A stretch of DNA of 64,000 nt from Pseudomonadota bacterium (GTDB lineage: Bacteria > Pseudomonadota > Gammaproteobacteria > Steroidobacterales > Steroidobacteraceae): positions 65,475-129,474 of the forward strand of contig JAEWAF010000118.1 of assembly GCA_023391815.1 (NCBI GenBank), read 5' to 3'. A program made the position numbers and the translations under genes. Numbering within the stretch: position 1 is the stretch's first letter; each line of letters opens with the position of its first letter. This document shows positions 42,623-51,764 of the stretch, piece by piece. Below the pieces are notes generated by a model. The model made no database searches, was not told where the DNA came from, and saw only the letters and a list, made by a program, of their open reading frames with translations.

Positions 42623-44956
42623 ATGGATCGCCACTCACAAAAAAGACCGCGTCAATCGACCCGCTGCCGATGGGTGAGCATCGGTCTGATTGGCGCCATC
42701 TTGCTCGCTGCGTGGCTGTGGCCCGTGGTGCCTATCGCTCAGTACCGGAAGATTCCTAGCACGCACGTCGCCGAGGGACTGGGCACGAGTGCCGAAGAAT
42801 TGCTTCCCGCCGGCATTGCCGTCCGCCGACTCTCGGTGCTGCAGTATTTGTTCACACAGTCCGTCCTGGCAGACTCGCGCCGGAATTGCGAGCTGGATTG
42901 CCCGGTCCGAGTGCGAAGCCCCTTGTCGTTGCCATATGCGCGCGAACCTCGCCGTCCGAGTAGCGTCTGGGAATCTATCAAGGTTTGGTTCGTCAAAGAG
43001 CCCATTACCTATCCGATGAAGCTCACGCTTCCCGACAGCAAGGCCATCGCGGCCGACCTCATGGATGCCCAAACCACGGTCTCGACACTTGCGACCGTCA
43101 CGCTGTCGGTGCCGGGCTTCCCGCCGTTCGAAGTCGTGCGCAACGACGCGACTCCGTCACTGGCGACTGAGGCAAAACAAACCTGGAGTGGCAAGCTCAC
43201 CGATGGATCGGGCGATGTGGTCGTGACCGTCGACAAGAATCGCGGCTTGATTACGCTGGTCATCTATCGCTTCAACGACACCATCACGGTCCTTCCCTCG
43301 GCGAATGGAGGAACAACCTATGATGTCGATGTGATTCCGGCCCGGGAGCAAGCGCCGAACCTGACGCAGTCATCGCCGAACGCGGGCGTGAGCTCCAGCA
43401 CGGCCTTTAGCGACATGTGTGAGTCCCCGACGAGTCGATCCGCCGATGACTGGATTTCTGCGGTGCTGGCCATGAAAGCCCTGGCGGAGGCGCCCATTGC
43501 ACCGAAGATGTGGTGTTCTCCTCAAGCCTCTGTGGCGATCCCCGGTGCCCTGCGTTGGCCCCGCCTCATCGAGCACTATCGAACGATGGGGACCGAGCAG
43601 TGTGGCGAATGCATCGATCGCCTCTATGCCTTCCAGCGCACGCAGAGCGCGGCGCCCGTTGTGACAGTCCTCCCAGTGGTCTCCAGTCTCTTGCTGGATG
43701 ACGACCGCAATAACGCAAAAATCGCGGATGCACTCGACAAGGCACAGCAGAATATCAATGAGGCGCTCAAGAGAAGCCTGATCCGAGGCCGGTTCAAAAT
43801 CCTTCAGCCGTTCGAACGCATCGAGTTGGCGAAAACCGCGCCTGACGAATGGAAAGTGTTAAAGATCGATCTACCGCAGTTTTATAAGCTGGTACGTACC
43901 AGCGGACCCGGGCTCGATCTGGCAGACGCGTGGGCACCGTACGCAGAACTACAGCGCTTACGACGACGACACAACGCTAATGTCGTCGCCTTGATCACGC
44001 TGAATGCGGCCGAGGCAGCGGACGGCTTGACGGCTCGCATCCCGGCAAACGACAACCTGTTCTTTACCGTCGTGCAAGCCGGCCGCAACTTCGAAATGAG
44101 CAGCCACTCGACCGACGCAGCCCAGGACAATCTGGCCGGCGGGCACACCTTGGCCCATGAGCTCGGGCATCTCGTGGGCGCCATGCACCAGGTGCAGCAG
44201 CCCGGCCAACGTGTGCCACCCTCGAGTCACGGATTCGAATTCGAACTGGACCACTCGGGCGAGCGCGTCCCGGTGGGCACTTTGGAAAGCCAGTTCCATC
44301 GTCGGTTACTCGCCTTCTCCAACCGATGTGGACTATGCGGGGATCATCCCCTGGGCCAGGCTTGGTTCGCTGACAGCGTCCCGACCATCGAACGCCAGAT
44401 GGTTGAGGTCGCGGATCTCGGCCGAGACGAGTCAAAGCGCGCCGCGAGCCGTCGCTCCGTCTGCGAAGCGTATCCGCGCGAAAGTCCGGTCTCGACACCC
44501 GACCAGCAAGGCTTCGAGGACTGCGCTGCCGAGCCGATGATATTCCGCTTCGATCCGTTCAAGTCGGAGTTGGCCGATCCCAGCCGCCTCAACGCCTGCG
44601 CGGCACAACTGGCGAACCGCATCGAATCGCGTGACCAGAAGATCATGGACGACTCCACGAGGCGCGGCGCCGTTCGCCCCGTCGCGATCGTCGCTGGTTA
44701 CGCCGATGCGCAAGGGGCCGAAGCCGATAACATTGGCTTGTCATGGCAACGTGCGGATTATGGCGCACGGACGATTCGACAGGCTTTGATGAAAAGCGAA
44801 CAGCGGGCGAAATACGATATTCCGCTGTACGTTTGCTACTACGGAGAAACCCGGCCATTGTGCGATGAGAACAAAGCAAAACCGGCGCAGCTCGATGCCT
44901 GTCGGTATGCGAATCGGAGAATCGAGGTGTCCGTCATCGAGATCCCTGATGATTGA
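42623..44956 (+). CDS. Membrane-anchored metzincin-type zinc protease with C-terminal OmpA-like domain
   Basis: The ATG at 42623 has a strong gaggaga Shine-Dalgarno; a frame from 42608 is also open. The 777-residue protein has one N-terminal transmembrane segment (SIGLIGAILLAAWLWPVV). Residues 512-522 read HELGHLVGAMH, a complete HExxHxxGxxH metzincin zinc site. The C-terminal part, from about residue 640, is OmpA-like: VAGYADAQGAEADNIGLSWQRA and YANRRIEVSVI, which normally binds peptidoglycan. A possible Met-turn is EPMIF. The combination suggests a cell-wall-tethered periplasmic protease. Its substrates are unknown, and the upstream lipoprotein is a likely partner. Confidence 0.78.
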   Translation: MDRHSQKRPRQSTRCRWVSIGLIGAILLAAWLWPVVPIAQYRKIPSTHVAEGLGTSAEELLPAGIAVRRLSVLQYLFTQSVLADSRRNCELDCPVRVRSPLSLPYAREPRRPSSVWESIKVWFVKEPITYPMKLTLPDSKAIAADLMDAQTTVSTLATVTLSVPGFPPFEVVRNDATPSLATEAKQTWSGKLTDGSGDVVVTVDKNRGLITLVIYRFNDTITVLPSANGGTTYDVDVIPAREQAPNLTQSSPNAGVSSSTAFSDMCESPTSRSADDWISAVLAMKALAEAPIAPKMWCSPQASVAIPGALRWPRLIEHYRTMGTEQCGECIDRLYAFQRTQSAAPVVTVLPVVSSLLLDDDRNNAKIADALDKAQQNINEALKRSLIRGRFKILQPFERIELAKTAPDEWKVLKIDLPQFYKLVRTSGPGLDLADAWAPYAELQRLRRRHNANVVALITLNAAEAADGLTARIPANDNLFFTVVQAGRNFEMSSHSTDAAQDNLAGGHTLAHELGHLVGAMHQVQQPGQRVPPSSHGFEFELDHSGERVPVGTLESQFHRRLLAFSNRCGLCGDHPLGQAWFADSVPTIERQMVEVADLGRDESKRAASRRSVCEAYPRESPVSTPDQQGFEDCAAEPMIFRFDPFKSELADPSRLNACAAQLANRIESRDQKIMDDSTRRGAVRPVAIVAGYADAQGAEADNIGLSWQRADYGARTIRQALMKSEQRAKYDIPLYVCYYGETRPLCDENKAKPAQLDACRYANRRIEVSVIEIPDD

Positions 44957-44959
44957 GCC

Positions 44960-45748
44960 TCAACGCCCGCCTAGGGGGAACTGAATCTCCAACATGCCCT
45001 CGAGGTAGATTTCCCGCTTGGGGCCGTCCAGGAAATAACCTCGAGCCGACATCCACTTATTGATGGCGCCGAACGTTCGCTCGGCGGATAGTTCATCGTC
45101 ACTGGAAAAGGCGCACGCAGCCGTGACCGGCGGCAGGTCCTTCAAGTCATAGAAGGTGCGGCGGGGTACGTCGTGCCTAATCTCCACAAACGGCTCGGCA
45201 AGCAACGAGCCGGAGCGAGCGCATCGTTGCCACATGACGCCGCGTGCGGCGCCGAGAGACTCCGGAGGTAACGCGCTCATTAGTTCTTGCTCCACGAGCA
45301 GAACGTCCCTCTCGACGTACGTTTTGAACTCCGCACGCAACGAAGCGATGCGCATGCCGCGGCGACGTTTCATCACGACAGAAATTGAGCGCGCCAAGGC
45401 GGCGGGTTGATCGATATTCTCAGCGAGGGCCGCGTCGACACCGCTCAGCGCATGCGTGGCCTTTACGATCATGTCCTGCGCGCTTTGCCGAAGTCGCAGT
45501 AAGAGTGCCCGCCTGTCAGCGGGCGATCCGGCCCGAAAAAGGAACACGCGGATCTCTGGAAGAGACAGGCCCAGATCTCTCAATGCGAGAATCGATGACA
45601 GCTCGCGTAGCTGCGCGGCCGTGTAACAGCGATAGCGCGTGCGCGCGTCCACGCCGGCGGGACGCAACAGTCCCACCTTGTGATAGTGGCGGAGAGTCTT
45701 GGTGGAGACTCCGCCCAACTCCGCGAACTCACCGATTCGATACTGCAT
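44960..45748 (-). CDS. MerR-family transcriptional regulator with GyrI-like effector domain
   Basis: The ATG at 45748 begins exactly at the conserved MerR N-terminus (MQYRIGEFAELGGVSTKTLRHYHKVGLL), so the 61 extra residues of the longest frame are not used. The 262-residue protein has the winged HTH (1-70), a dimerisation helix (about 80-120) and a GyrI-like ligand-binding domain resembling BmrR-type drug sensors (about 145-262). It is divergent from the NTF2-like and DoxX genes, which it probably regulates. The stop is only 3 bp from the convergent metzincin gene. Confidence 0.87.
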   Translation of the reverse strand: MQYRIGEFAELGGVSTKTLRHYHKVGLLRPAGVDARTRYRCYTAAQLRELSSILALRDLGLSLPEIRVFLFRAGSPADRRALLLRLRQSAQDMIVKATHALSGVDAALAENIDQPAALARSISVVMKRRRGMRIASLRAEFKTYVERDVLLVEQELMSALPPESLGAARGVMWQRCARSGSLLAEPFVEIRHDVPRRTFYDLKDLPPVTAACAFSSDDELSAERTFGAINKWMSARGYFLDGPKREIYLEGMLEIQFPLGGR

Positions 45749-45948
45749 GCTCGTTTGTCCGCCGCTCGGATCACATGGGACCGGCGGCACATTGTGCCAG
45801 GATCGAGGTGACCACGCAGACGGTGCCGCATCCGGCTGCAAGAACACCGACCTCTGTGTGACAAGAATCTTGGATTGCACCTTACCCCTGCGGGAATGTT
45901 TCACTGGCGCATAGATACCCGCTCTCCACAATTTCCGCAGGAGTTCTC

Positions 45949-46320
45949 GTGGATAACGATATCAGCGCTCTACTCGCTCTCGCGCAGACCTACTTCGATG
46001 CCGCCTACGACATGGACGCCGACAAGTTCGCATCCATCTTCCACGCTTCGAGCTCCGTAACCAGGATCGGTGACGACGGCTCCGTAAGCGTCACGCAGAT
46101 TGAGCACTGGCTGGCAGTGGTTCGCAAAATTGAGAGCCCGAAGCAGCGCGGCGAGAAGCGTCACGACGAAGTCTTGTCGATAGACATGGTACGCGAGCTC
46201 GCGCTGTTGAAAGTGAGATTGCAAATTCCGCCGCGCCGGGTCACCGACATGCTGTCGTGCCTGAAAGTCGATGGGACCTGGAAGATCGCTCAGAAAGTGA
46301 TGACCGCGCAGACCCTCTGA
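45949..46320 (+). CDS. NTF2-like (putative lumazine-binding type) protein
   Basis: A GTG start at 45949 follows gcaggag and gives 123 residues. The chain matches the small NTF2-like / SnoaL-superfamily group with a lumazine-binding label: ALAQTYFDAAYDMDADKFASIFH at the N-terminus, a central helix-strand pair, and the C-terminal LSCLKVDGTWKIAQKVM. Such proteins form alpha+beta barrels that bind small molecules, and their chemistry is usually unknown. The gene is divergent from the MerR regulator and upstream of DoxX on the same strand. Confidence 0.8.
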   Translation: MDNDISALLALAQTYFDAAYDMDADKFASIFHASSSVTRIGDDGSVSVTQIEHWLAVVRKIESPKQRGEKRHDEVLSIDMVRELALLKVRLQIPPRRVTDMLSCLKVDGTWKIAQKVMTAQTL

Positions 46321-46538
46321 ATGTCGACTTCGCTCTGGTTGCGGCGAACGCCCGCCGACGTGGCATATCTTGCGATTCGGAGAATACTCGGCGTTTCTTG
46401 AATTCTTCATCCAGGTTGCCAGAATAGACAATGCTTCCGGCCCCGTCAGGCCCGATCCCTGGCCGGAAGCCACACATCGGTCGCATGTGTGAAACAAGAC
46501 TTCGAGCCGGCAACCGGATCGCTCGTGAAGGAGAACGC

Positions 46539-46907
46539 ATGGATTACGCTCCAATCCTTTGGATTGTGGGTCGCGTGCTACTCGGCGGATTGTTCGTCAT
46601 CGGTGGCGCGCATCATTTCTTCAAGTTGCCGAGCATCGCCTCCGCCATGATAGCGCGCGGCGTTCCAGCCGCCGGGTTCGTTCTGATCGTTGGCAGTGTG
46701 TTTCAGATCGCGGCGGGCGCGCTGCTGATGCTGGGCCTCTACGCGGGATTGGCCTCGCTCGGCCTCGTGTTGTTCACGGTAGTCGCGTCCATCATGTTCC
46801 TGAACTTCTGGTCTCTAGAGGGCTCCGCGCGCCAAGCGGCACTCACGGGTTTCCAGACGAACATGGCCATCATCGGAGGCTTGTTGATCGCCGCCGGGCA
46901 TGGATGA
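46539..46907 (+). CDS. DoxX family membrane protein
   Basis: The ATG at 46539 is preceded by aaggagaac and gives 122 residues with four transmembrane helices: ILWIVGRVLLGGLFVIGGAHH, VPAAGFVLIVGSVFQIAAGA, LYAGLASLGLVLFTVVASIMF and NMAIIGGLLIAAGHG. RVLLGxLFVxxGxxH is the DoxX signature. Family members are linked to redox or electron transport and detoxification. The MerR and NTF2-like neighbours suggest a small stress-responsive group. Confidence 0.85.
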   Translation: MDYAPILWIVGRVLLGGLFVIGGAHHFFKLPSIASAMIARGVPAAGFVLIVGSVFQIAAGALLMLGLYAGLASLGLVLFTVVASIMFLNFWSLEGSARQAALTGFQTNMAIIGGLLIAAGHG

Positions 46908-46920
46908 ATTCGGCCCGGCG
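46892..46920. terminator. Bidirectional terminator-like hairpin
   Basis: An 8-bp inverted repeat (cgccgggc and gcccggcg) with a 13-nt loop spans the DoxX stop and precedes the convergent TonB receptor stop at 46932. Confidence 0.5.
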
Positions 46921-46931
46921 CTCAGGGCAAC

Positions 46932-49823
46932 TCAGAACGTCGTGGTCAACTTGCCATAGATTTGGCGGCCTTCCAGATCGCCCTGCGAGGCATCGAACCC
47001 CCAGGATCCCCCGGCGTTCGCAAAGGGCGGCTCCCAGTTCGTGACATTGAACGCACCCACGGTGAACTGAAGCTGCCCAAGTATCTTCTTGGAAATGTTG
47101 ATGTCCCATAGAGCGCCGCCCGCGATCCTTCGTTGCATAGGCGCACCGGTCGTTGCGCTTCGGTCTCGATACGAGGAGATCACGCGAGCGTGAACCGAGG
47201 CGCGCCAGTCCTCATGCTCGAACGACAAAGACGCAATTCCTCGTTGGGCCGGGATGGTTCCAAACTCGGATGCCACGCCCACGCGGTCTTCCATCTGTGC
47301 TTGCGTGATCGGCAGATTGCTGTAGAGGAACTTGTCAGTGAAGGATACGGACAGAGCGGGCAGAAACTTCCCGATCGGTGTATTTATGATTGCCTCGATC
47401 GACAAATCGACGCCTTGAGTCGTCGCGCCGCCGACATTCGCTCTGGACAGATTCAGCGACAAGAGCCTGCCGGGGCGGCCCGCGGCGATGTCGTCAGCCG
47501 CGGGCGCTTCTCGCACGACCTGGCTTTGGGTTGCACTATCTTCGGATGCAAGCAGCGATGTCGGCGCCAACGCAGAGATGTGGCCTCGTGCCCTGATACG
47601 CCAGTACTCGGCTGACAGGTGCAACTGCTCGTTTGGCATGAACGAGATGCCGACGTTGTCGGAGTGCCCGGCGGTCGGCCGCAATGACGGATTGCCTCCG
47701 GTGATCATTTCGATCGAAGATACTTCCCCTCGCTTTGGATCGAACATCACGGCGGGAGAGATGACGCGAGGCATGTGCAGCTCCGCCAACGACGGTGGGC
47801 GAAAAGAGTCGCTGCTCGAGGCTCGCACGCTGATCGACTCCGTGATCTGCCAGATCAAGCCGACTTGCGCCTTGGTGACGTGACCAATATCACTGTAGTT
47901 GTCGCGCCGAGTGCCCAGGACGAGCTTGACATCGTCCACCCCCGGCACGCCCATCGTACCGCTCATCAACGGCACTCGAAATTGCGCGAAGCTCGAGGTG
48001 ATCTCCCGTCCCGCGGCGTTGATTTCACCATCAAAGTCGACGCGCTCGCGCCGATGCTCGACACCAAGGTCTAGCGTCAAGCTACCCGCCGGCAACTCCA
48101 ACAGCGGCCCACGCAGAGAAGCCTGCACGTGCGTTGCGCTAGCCCACGAGCGCTCAGCGGGAACGTCGACCAGAGTGCCCGTGGGGGCGGCGACGGGCCG
48201 CACTGTGCTGTACAGGCTCAGGGTGTCGAGCGAATTGTCCGCCTGCAGCCCTCGGGCGATCGTCGCGGGATCGGTCGCATGATAAATCTGTGCCCACGAA
48301 CGCTCGTCGGACTTCGTCACGAAGGCGCCGTAGCCAACTGTGCGGAACTGCCCCTCGATGGCTACAACACCTCGCCGTGAGGTAGTTTGAGCGTGATATC
48401 TCGGCGCGGGCAATCCGTCGAGCATCGCCTCGACTCTCACTGGCACGCCAAAAGAGTTGTCGGGATGGGTTGCACCCATCACGTTCCCCTGCACGACCGA
48501 GGGCCACGTTCGGATGTCGTTTTCTCGCCGGACCGCCAGCAATTCCATCACGGCAACCGCTTGCCCGACGCGCAAAGAACCTTGTGCCAACGCGGTCGCG
48601 CGCTCCCATTCTGGAACGATGGGCTGAAAGGCGCGCAAGCTGGAATAGTTTGTGCGCCCCTCGACGAACTCGAATGTGCCCGTCTGTGGGTTGAGCTGTG
48701 CGGCGACGGAGGGCGAGGAGTGCCCCGGCAGGTTTTGGCCATCCACGGAGGTGATATTGGGCGGCGAGGCCCAACGTGATCGATAGTCCTGTCCACCGAA
48801 GCGCCGATAGTCCTGGTTGCTCCATCGATCGCGCTCGCGCCCCAACAACTCGTCGCGTCGCTCCACATCGGCGAACACGGCGATTTGACCGCGCTCACCG
48901 CCCAGCCCGCTATTGAGTGCCGCGTGTCGATGCGCGCCCCCACCGCGGTTGCCGCCATAACTGACTTCGAGGGCGGGATCGAGCCGATCGCTGAGGACGA
49001 CATTGACGATCCCGCCAATCGCATCCATCCCATGCAGCAGAGAGTTGGCATCCGAGCTGACCTCAACGCGCGCGACCGCGCTGATTGGAATCATGGACAG
49101 ATCGAATGCGCCACTGGCGGGATCCGCGGCACTCCCGAACGCGCGCCGCCCATTGATCAACACCAACGCGTATCCGGCGCCGAGCCCCCGAAGCTCTGCG
49201 TACTGAGCACCTGAGGCACGATAGCCTTGCCCACGATGAAACGCGGTCTGCGAGATGTAACGAAGCAGCTCGGGAATGCTCGCCGCACCCGTCTCCTCGA
49301 TCCGCTTGCGATCAATGAGCAGCGTTGGCGCGGCAATGGAGTCCGTGAGCGACTCGGCGAGCTTGGGCAGGCGCGAGCCCGTGACGAGCACATGCGACTG
49401 CTGTAATCGGGTGAGCTGCGGCAGCCCGAAACTACAGGTGCACCGGCTCATATCCGCGAACACCTCGCTGCCGCCCGCACTTCCGGAACGCCTGACCACA
49501 GCGCACACGGGCGCGATCAGCGTGAGCCACGCCTCCTCGCCCGTATAGTCTCCCTCAGGTAAGGGACCGAGCATCACATCACCGCATTGACCCAGCTCAG
49601 CCTCGTAGCCGGTCAGGGCGCGAAGGCTCAGCGCATGCTCACGCGCTGAGGCGATCTCAGTTCGCAGACGCCAACGCGTGCCCGGCGCAGCAACTCCAGC
49701 GTGCACGGGGTCAGTAGACGCTGCGCTACATACGTTCGCGATCGTGATGAGGACGCCGACCACGCTTGCGCGACAGGCACGTCCGCGTGAAGAGATGCCT
49801 TGAGCCGCTCCACCGCTCATCAT
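46932..49823 (-). CDS. TonB-dependent receptor with divergent STN-like signalling domain
   Basis: The start at 49823 (MMSGGAAQG) precedes a signal sequence (ASVVGVLITIANVCSA) and gives 963 residues. The region after it (residues about 50-115: ALSLRALTGYEAELGQCGD, LPEGDYTGEEAWLTLI) resembles a secretin/TonB short N-terminal (STN) domain, the part that contacts FecR-type regulators. Plug features follow: VLVTGSRL, ELRGLGAGYALVLINGRRAF and VEVSSDANSLLHGMDAIGGIVNVVLS. The barrel ends in Phe (YGKLTTTF). It is divergent from the sigma/FecR fusion gene, so it probably both imports a ligand and signals its presence. Confidence 0.88.
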   Translation of the reverse strand: MMSGGAAQGISSRGRACRASVVGVLITIANVCSAASTDPVHAGVAAPGTRWRLRTEIASAREHALSLRALTGYEAELGQCGDVMLGPLPEGDYTGEEAWLTLIAPVCAVVRRSGSAGGSEVFADMSRCTCSFGLPQLTRLQQSHVLVTGSRLPKLAESLTDSIAAPTLLIDRKRIEETGAASIPELLRYISQTAFHRGQGYRASGAQYAELRGLGAGYALVLINGRRAFGSAADPASGAFDLSMIPISAVARVEVSSDANSLLHGMDAIGGIVNVVLSDRLDPALEVSYGGNRGGGAHRHAALNSGLGGERGQIAVFADVERRDELLGRERDRWSNQDYRRFGGQDYRSRWASPPNITSVDGQNLPGHSSPSVAAQLNPQTGTFEFVEGRTNYSSLRAFQPIVPEWERATALAQGSLRVGQAVAVMELLAVRRENDIRTWPSVVQGNVMGATHPDNSFGVPVRVEAMLDGLPAPRYHAQTTSRRGVVAIEGQFRTVGYGAFVTKSDERSWAQIYHATDPATIARGLQADNSLDTLSLYSTVRPVAAPTGTLVDVPAERSWASATHVQASLRGPLLELPAGSLTLDLGVEHRRERVDFDGEINAAGREITSSFAQFRVPLMSGTMGVPGVDDVKLVLGTRRDNYSDIGHVTKAQVGLIWQITESISVRASSSDSFRPPSLAELHMPRVISPAVMFDPKRGEVSSIEMITGGNPSLRPTAGHSDNVGISFMPNEQLHLSAEYWRIRARGHISALAPTSLLASEDSATQSQVVREAPAADDIAAGRPGRLLSLNLSRANVGGATTQGVDLSIEAIINTPIGKFLPALSVSFTDKFLYSNLPITQAQMEDRVGVASEFGTIPAQRGIASLSFEHEDWRASVHARVISSYRDRSATTGAPMQRRIAGGALWDINISKKILGQLQFTVGAFNVTNWEPPFANAGGSWGFDASQGDLEGRQIYGKLTTTF

Positions 49824-50244
49824 CTGCGCGAGCCCAAGGATCAACTGTGCGTTCCGTATCGACAAGGTCAGTGCATGCATTACCCGGACGAGGCACTCGC
49901 CCAACTGATGGAGGGACAGGCTGCCCTAACCAATGGCTCACTCGATGTGAATGTCACCGACCCCAACACTCATCGGCGCGAAACTTTGCTGGCCCGGTCC
50001 GGGTATACGGTCTGACACACTGAATGGACTCGTCCTGGTCATGACGGATGAAGATGCGCTCGAAAGCTCTCCACGTTTTTGACTAAAGACCGCCTTACGA
50101 TCCGATGTGCCCCTCTTGTATCGATATTTTCAATCGCGACCCTATCGTCGGCGTCATCCGCAAGTTTATTTTTCGCAGCCGCGCGCATTCCAACTGTCCG
50201 ACGCCACTACCTGATTAGAAGAACCAATGAAGATGGAATATTGA
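49824..50244. other. Divergent regulatory region between TonB receptor and sigma-FecR fusion
   Basis: About 420 bp with no confident gene. A plus-strand frame of 46 codons from 49875 to 50015 looks protein-like but has no supporting context. The promoters of both divergent genes must lie here, including any site for the encoded ECF sigma factor. Confidence 0.4.
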
Positions 50245-51675
50245 GTGAGCGAGACACGACCGCCGCGCCCCCGCCCGGAGGCGCCCGATCCGACGGACTA
50301 CGCCAGAAAGTTGGCGGAGCTGTACAAGGAACACCAGAAGAGGCTGCTGAGCATGGCGAGGCGCTGGGCCCCTCCATCGATCGCTCCAGACCTGTTGCAA
50401 AACGTGTTTCGCGACCTTTTGGCTCGGCCGCGCACGATCACGGAGTTTCTGCCGTACGTCAGCGGCGCGCTCCGAAAGGCTGCGAAAAACGCTCGTCGCA
50501 AAGAGAAGAAGCAGGGCACCGTCAAGTCGGCGCTGGAGCGCGTCCGCCTGGACGGTGCGCCGCTGGATGTCCCCTCCCCCGAAGACTCCGCCTGGAAGGA
50601 GCAGCAGTTGCACGAGCAGCTCGACGCCTTGGGTCGCAAAGCCCCTCAAGCATTCAAGGCAATAGAGCTGGTGCGACTCCAGGGCCTGACGGAGGAGCAA
50701 GCGGGACAGCAAATGCGCCTCTCTCGCGACCAGGTGTCGCGATTGATCCGCCGTGTGCGGCGAGCCGCCGTGAGCGCCCTGACAGAGTCCACGCCCTTCG
50801 ATCGCTCTCGACGCGCGCTGGAATCCGTCGATGGTGAGCGCGAAGCCTCATCGACCCGTCGGGACGCATCTTCAACGCGTCGCCGACGCCGAAAGGCCGG
50901 GCCGCTCATGGTCGCGGCCATTGCCATCCTGACGGCGCTCATTCCACTGCGGATGTTGCGGGAATCGGAGCTTGAGCCCACGGCCATCGTTACACGCATC
51001 GATTCTGCCCGGGGCATGACGCTTCCTGATGGCACGGTGATCAACTACGCTCCGCATGCGAACTTCAAGGTGGACTTCCGCGCCAAGGAGAGGATCATTC
51101 AGCTCACGAGCGGAGGTGCCGAGTTCAAGGTCGCACCCGACAAGAACCGTCCCTTCAAAGTCATCACGCAAGGCGCTCAGGTCAAGGCGGTCGGCACGCG
51201 ATTTCTAATCGATCGTTACAATCATTGGACGCTGGTGTCGGTGCTGGAAGGCGTGGTGGAAGTCACGCCGCGCTCCCGCGACGGCCGGGCGTCCGCCACG
51301 ACACTCACGTTGCACGCCGGCGAGCGGATCAGCATTCCGGACGACGAGCCACAATCACGGTGGGAACCCTCCGAGAGCATCGCCTCGTCTGGATGGCTGG
51401 AGATGAACAACGTAACGGTTGCCGAGGCTATCGATGCATTCCATCAGTTCAATGAGCTCCCAATCAAAATCGAGGGAGCGGAAGTTGCGGCCCGCCGGCT
51501 CGGCTACGGTCGCGTCAGAGTCGACTCCCCCGAGTCGTTTCTGCGAATGCTGGAGCGTGCCGAAGGCATTGCCGTGATTCGCGGTGCTCACAACGAGTTG
51601 ATTGTCACGTCGAAAACGGATCGCTCCCCCGCCTCCACGGCCCCGTCGATCCCAAGCAAGCGAGCACCACCATGA
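50245..51675 (+). CDS. ECF sigma factor fused to FecR-type anti-sigma/regulator
   Basis: A single 476-residue frame from GTG at 50245 joins two normally separate proteins. Residues about 19-62 form sigma region 2 (YARKLAELYKEHQKRLLSMA, DLLQNVFRDLLA) and about 127-178 form sigma region 4 (LTEEQAGQQMRLSRDQVSRLIRRV). An arginine-rich linker leads to one transmembrane helix (218-238, AGPLMVAAIAILTALIPL). The periplasmic part is FecR (about 250-345: GMTLPDGTVINYAPHANFKV, VGTRFLIDRYN) plus a C-terminal STN/DUF4974-like domain. Ligand binding by the divergent receptor should trigger proteolysis that frees the sigma part, as described for the hybrid IutY of Pseudomonas putida. Confidence 0.87.
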   Translation: MSETRPPRPRPEAPDPTDYARKLAELYKEHQKRLLSMARRWAPPSIAPDLLQNVFRDLLARPRTITEFLPYVSGALRKAAKNARRKEKKQGTVKSALERVRLDGAPLDVPSPEDSAWKEQQLHEQLDALGRKAPQAFKAIELVRLQGLTEEQAGQQMRLSRDQVSRLIRRVRRAAVSALTESTPFDRSRRALESVDGEREASSTRRDASSTRRRRRKAGPLMVAAIAILTALIPLRMLRESELEPTAIVTRIDSARGMTLPDGTVINYAPHANFKVDFRAKERIIQLTSGGAEFKVAPDKNRPFKVITQGAQVKAVGTRFLIDRYNHWTLVSVLEGVVEVTPRSRDGRASATTLTLHAGERISIPDDEPQSRWEPSESIASSGWLEMNNVTVAEAIDAFHQFNELPIKIEGAEVAARRLGYGRVRVDSPESFLRMLERAEGIAVIRGAHNELIVTSKTDRSPASTAPSIPSKRAPP

Positions 51676-51764
51676 GCCAGGCCATCGCATGGCTTCTCGA
51701 AACCGTGTAAACCAATCCCCACCGGCACGCATCCAACCCAACGCTACCCGTATGCGAGTGGACC

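Noticed and set aside
49875..50015. 46-codon plus-strand frame (MHYPDEALAQLMEGQ start) between two divergent genes
   Set aside because: Composition looks protein-like, but there is no Shine-Dalgarno, no recognisable family and the region must hold promoters for both neighbours.
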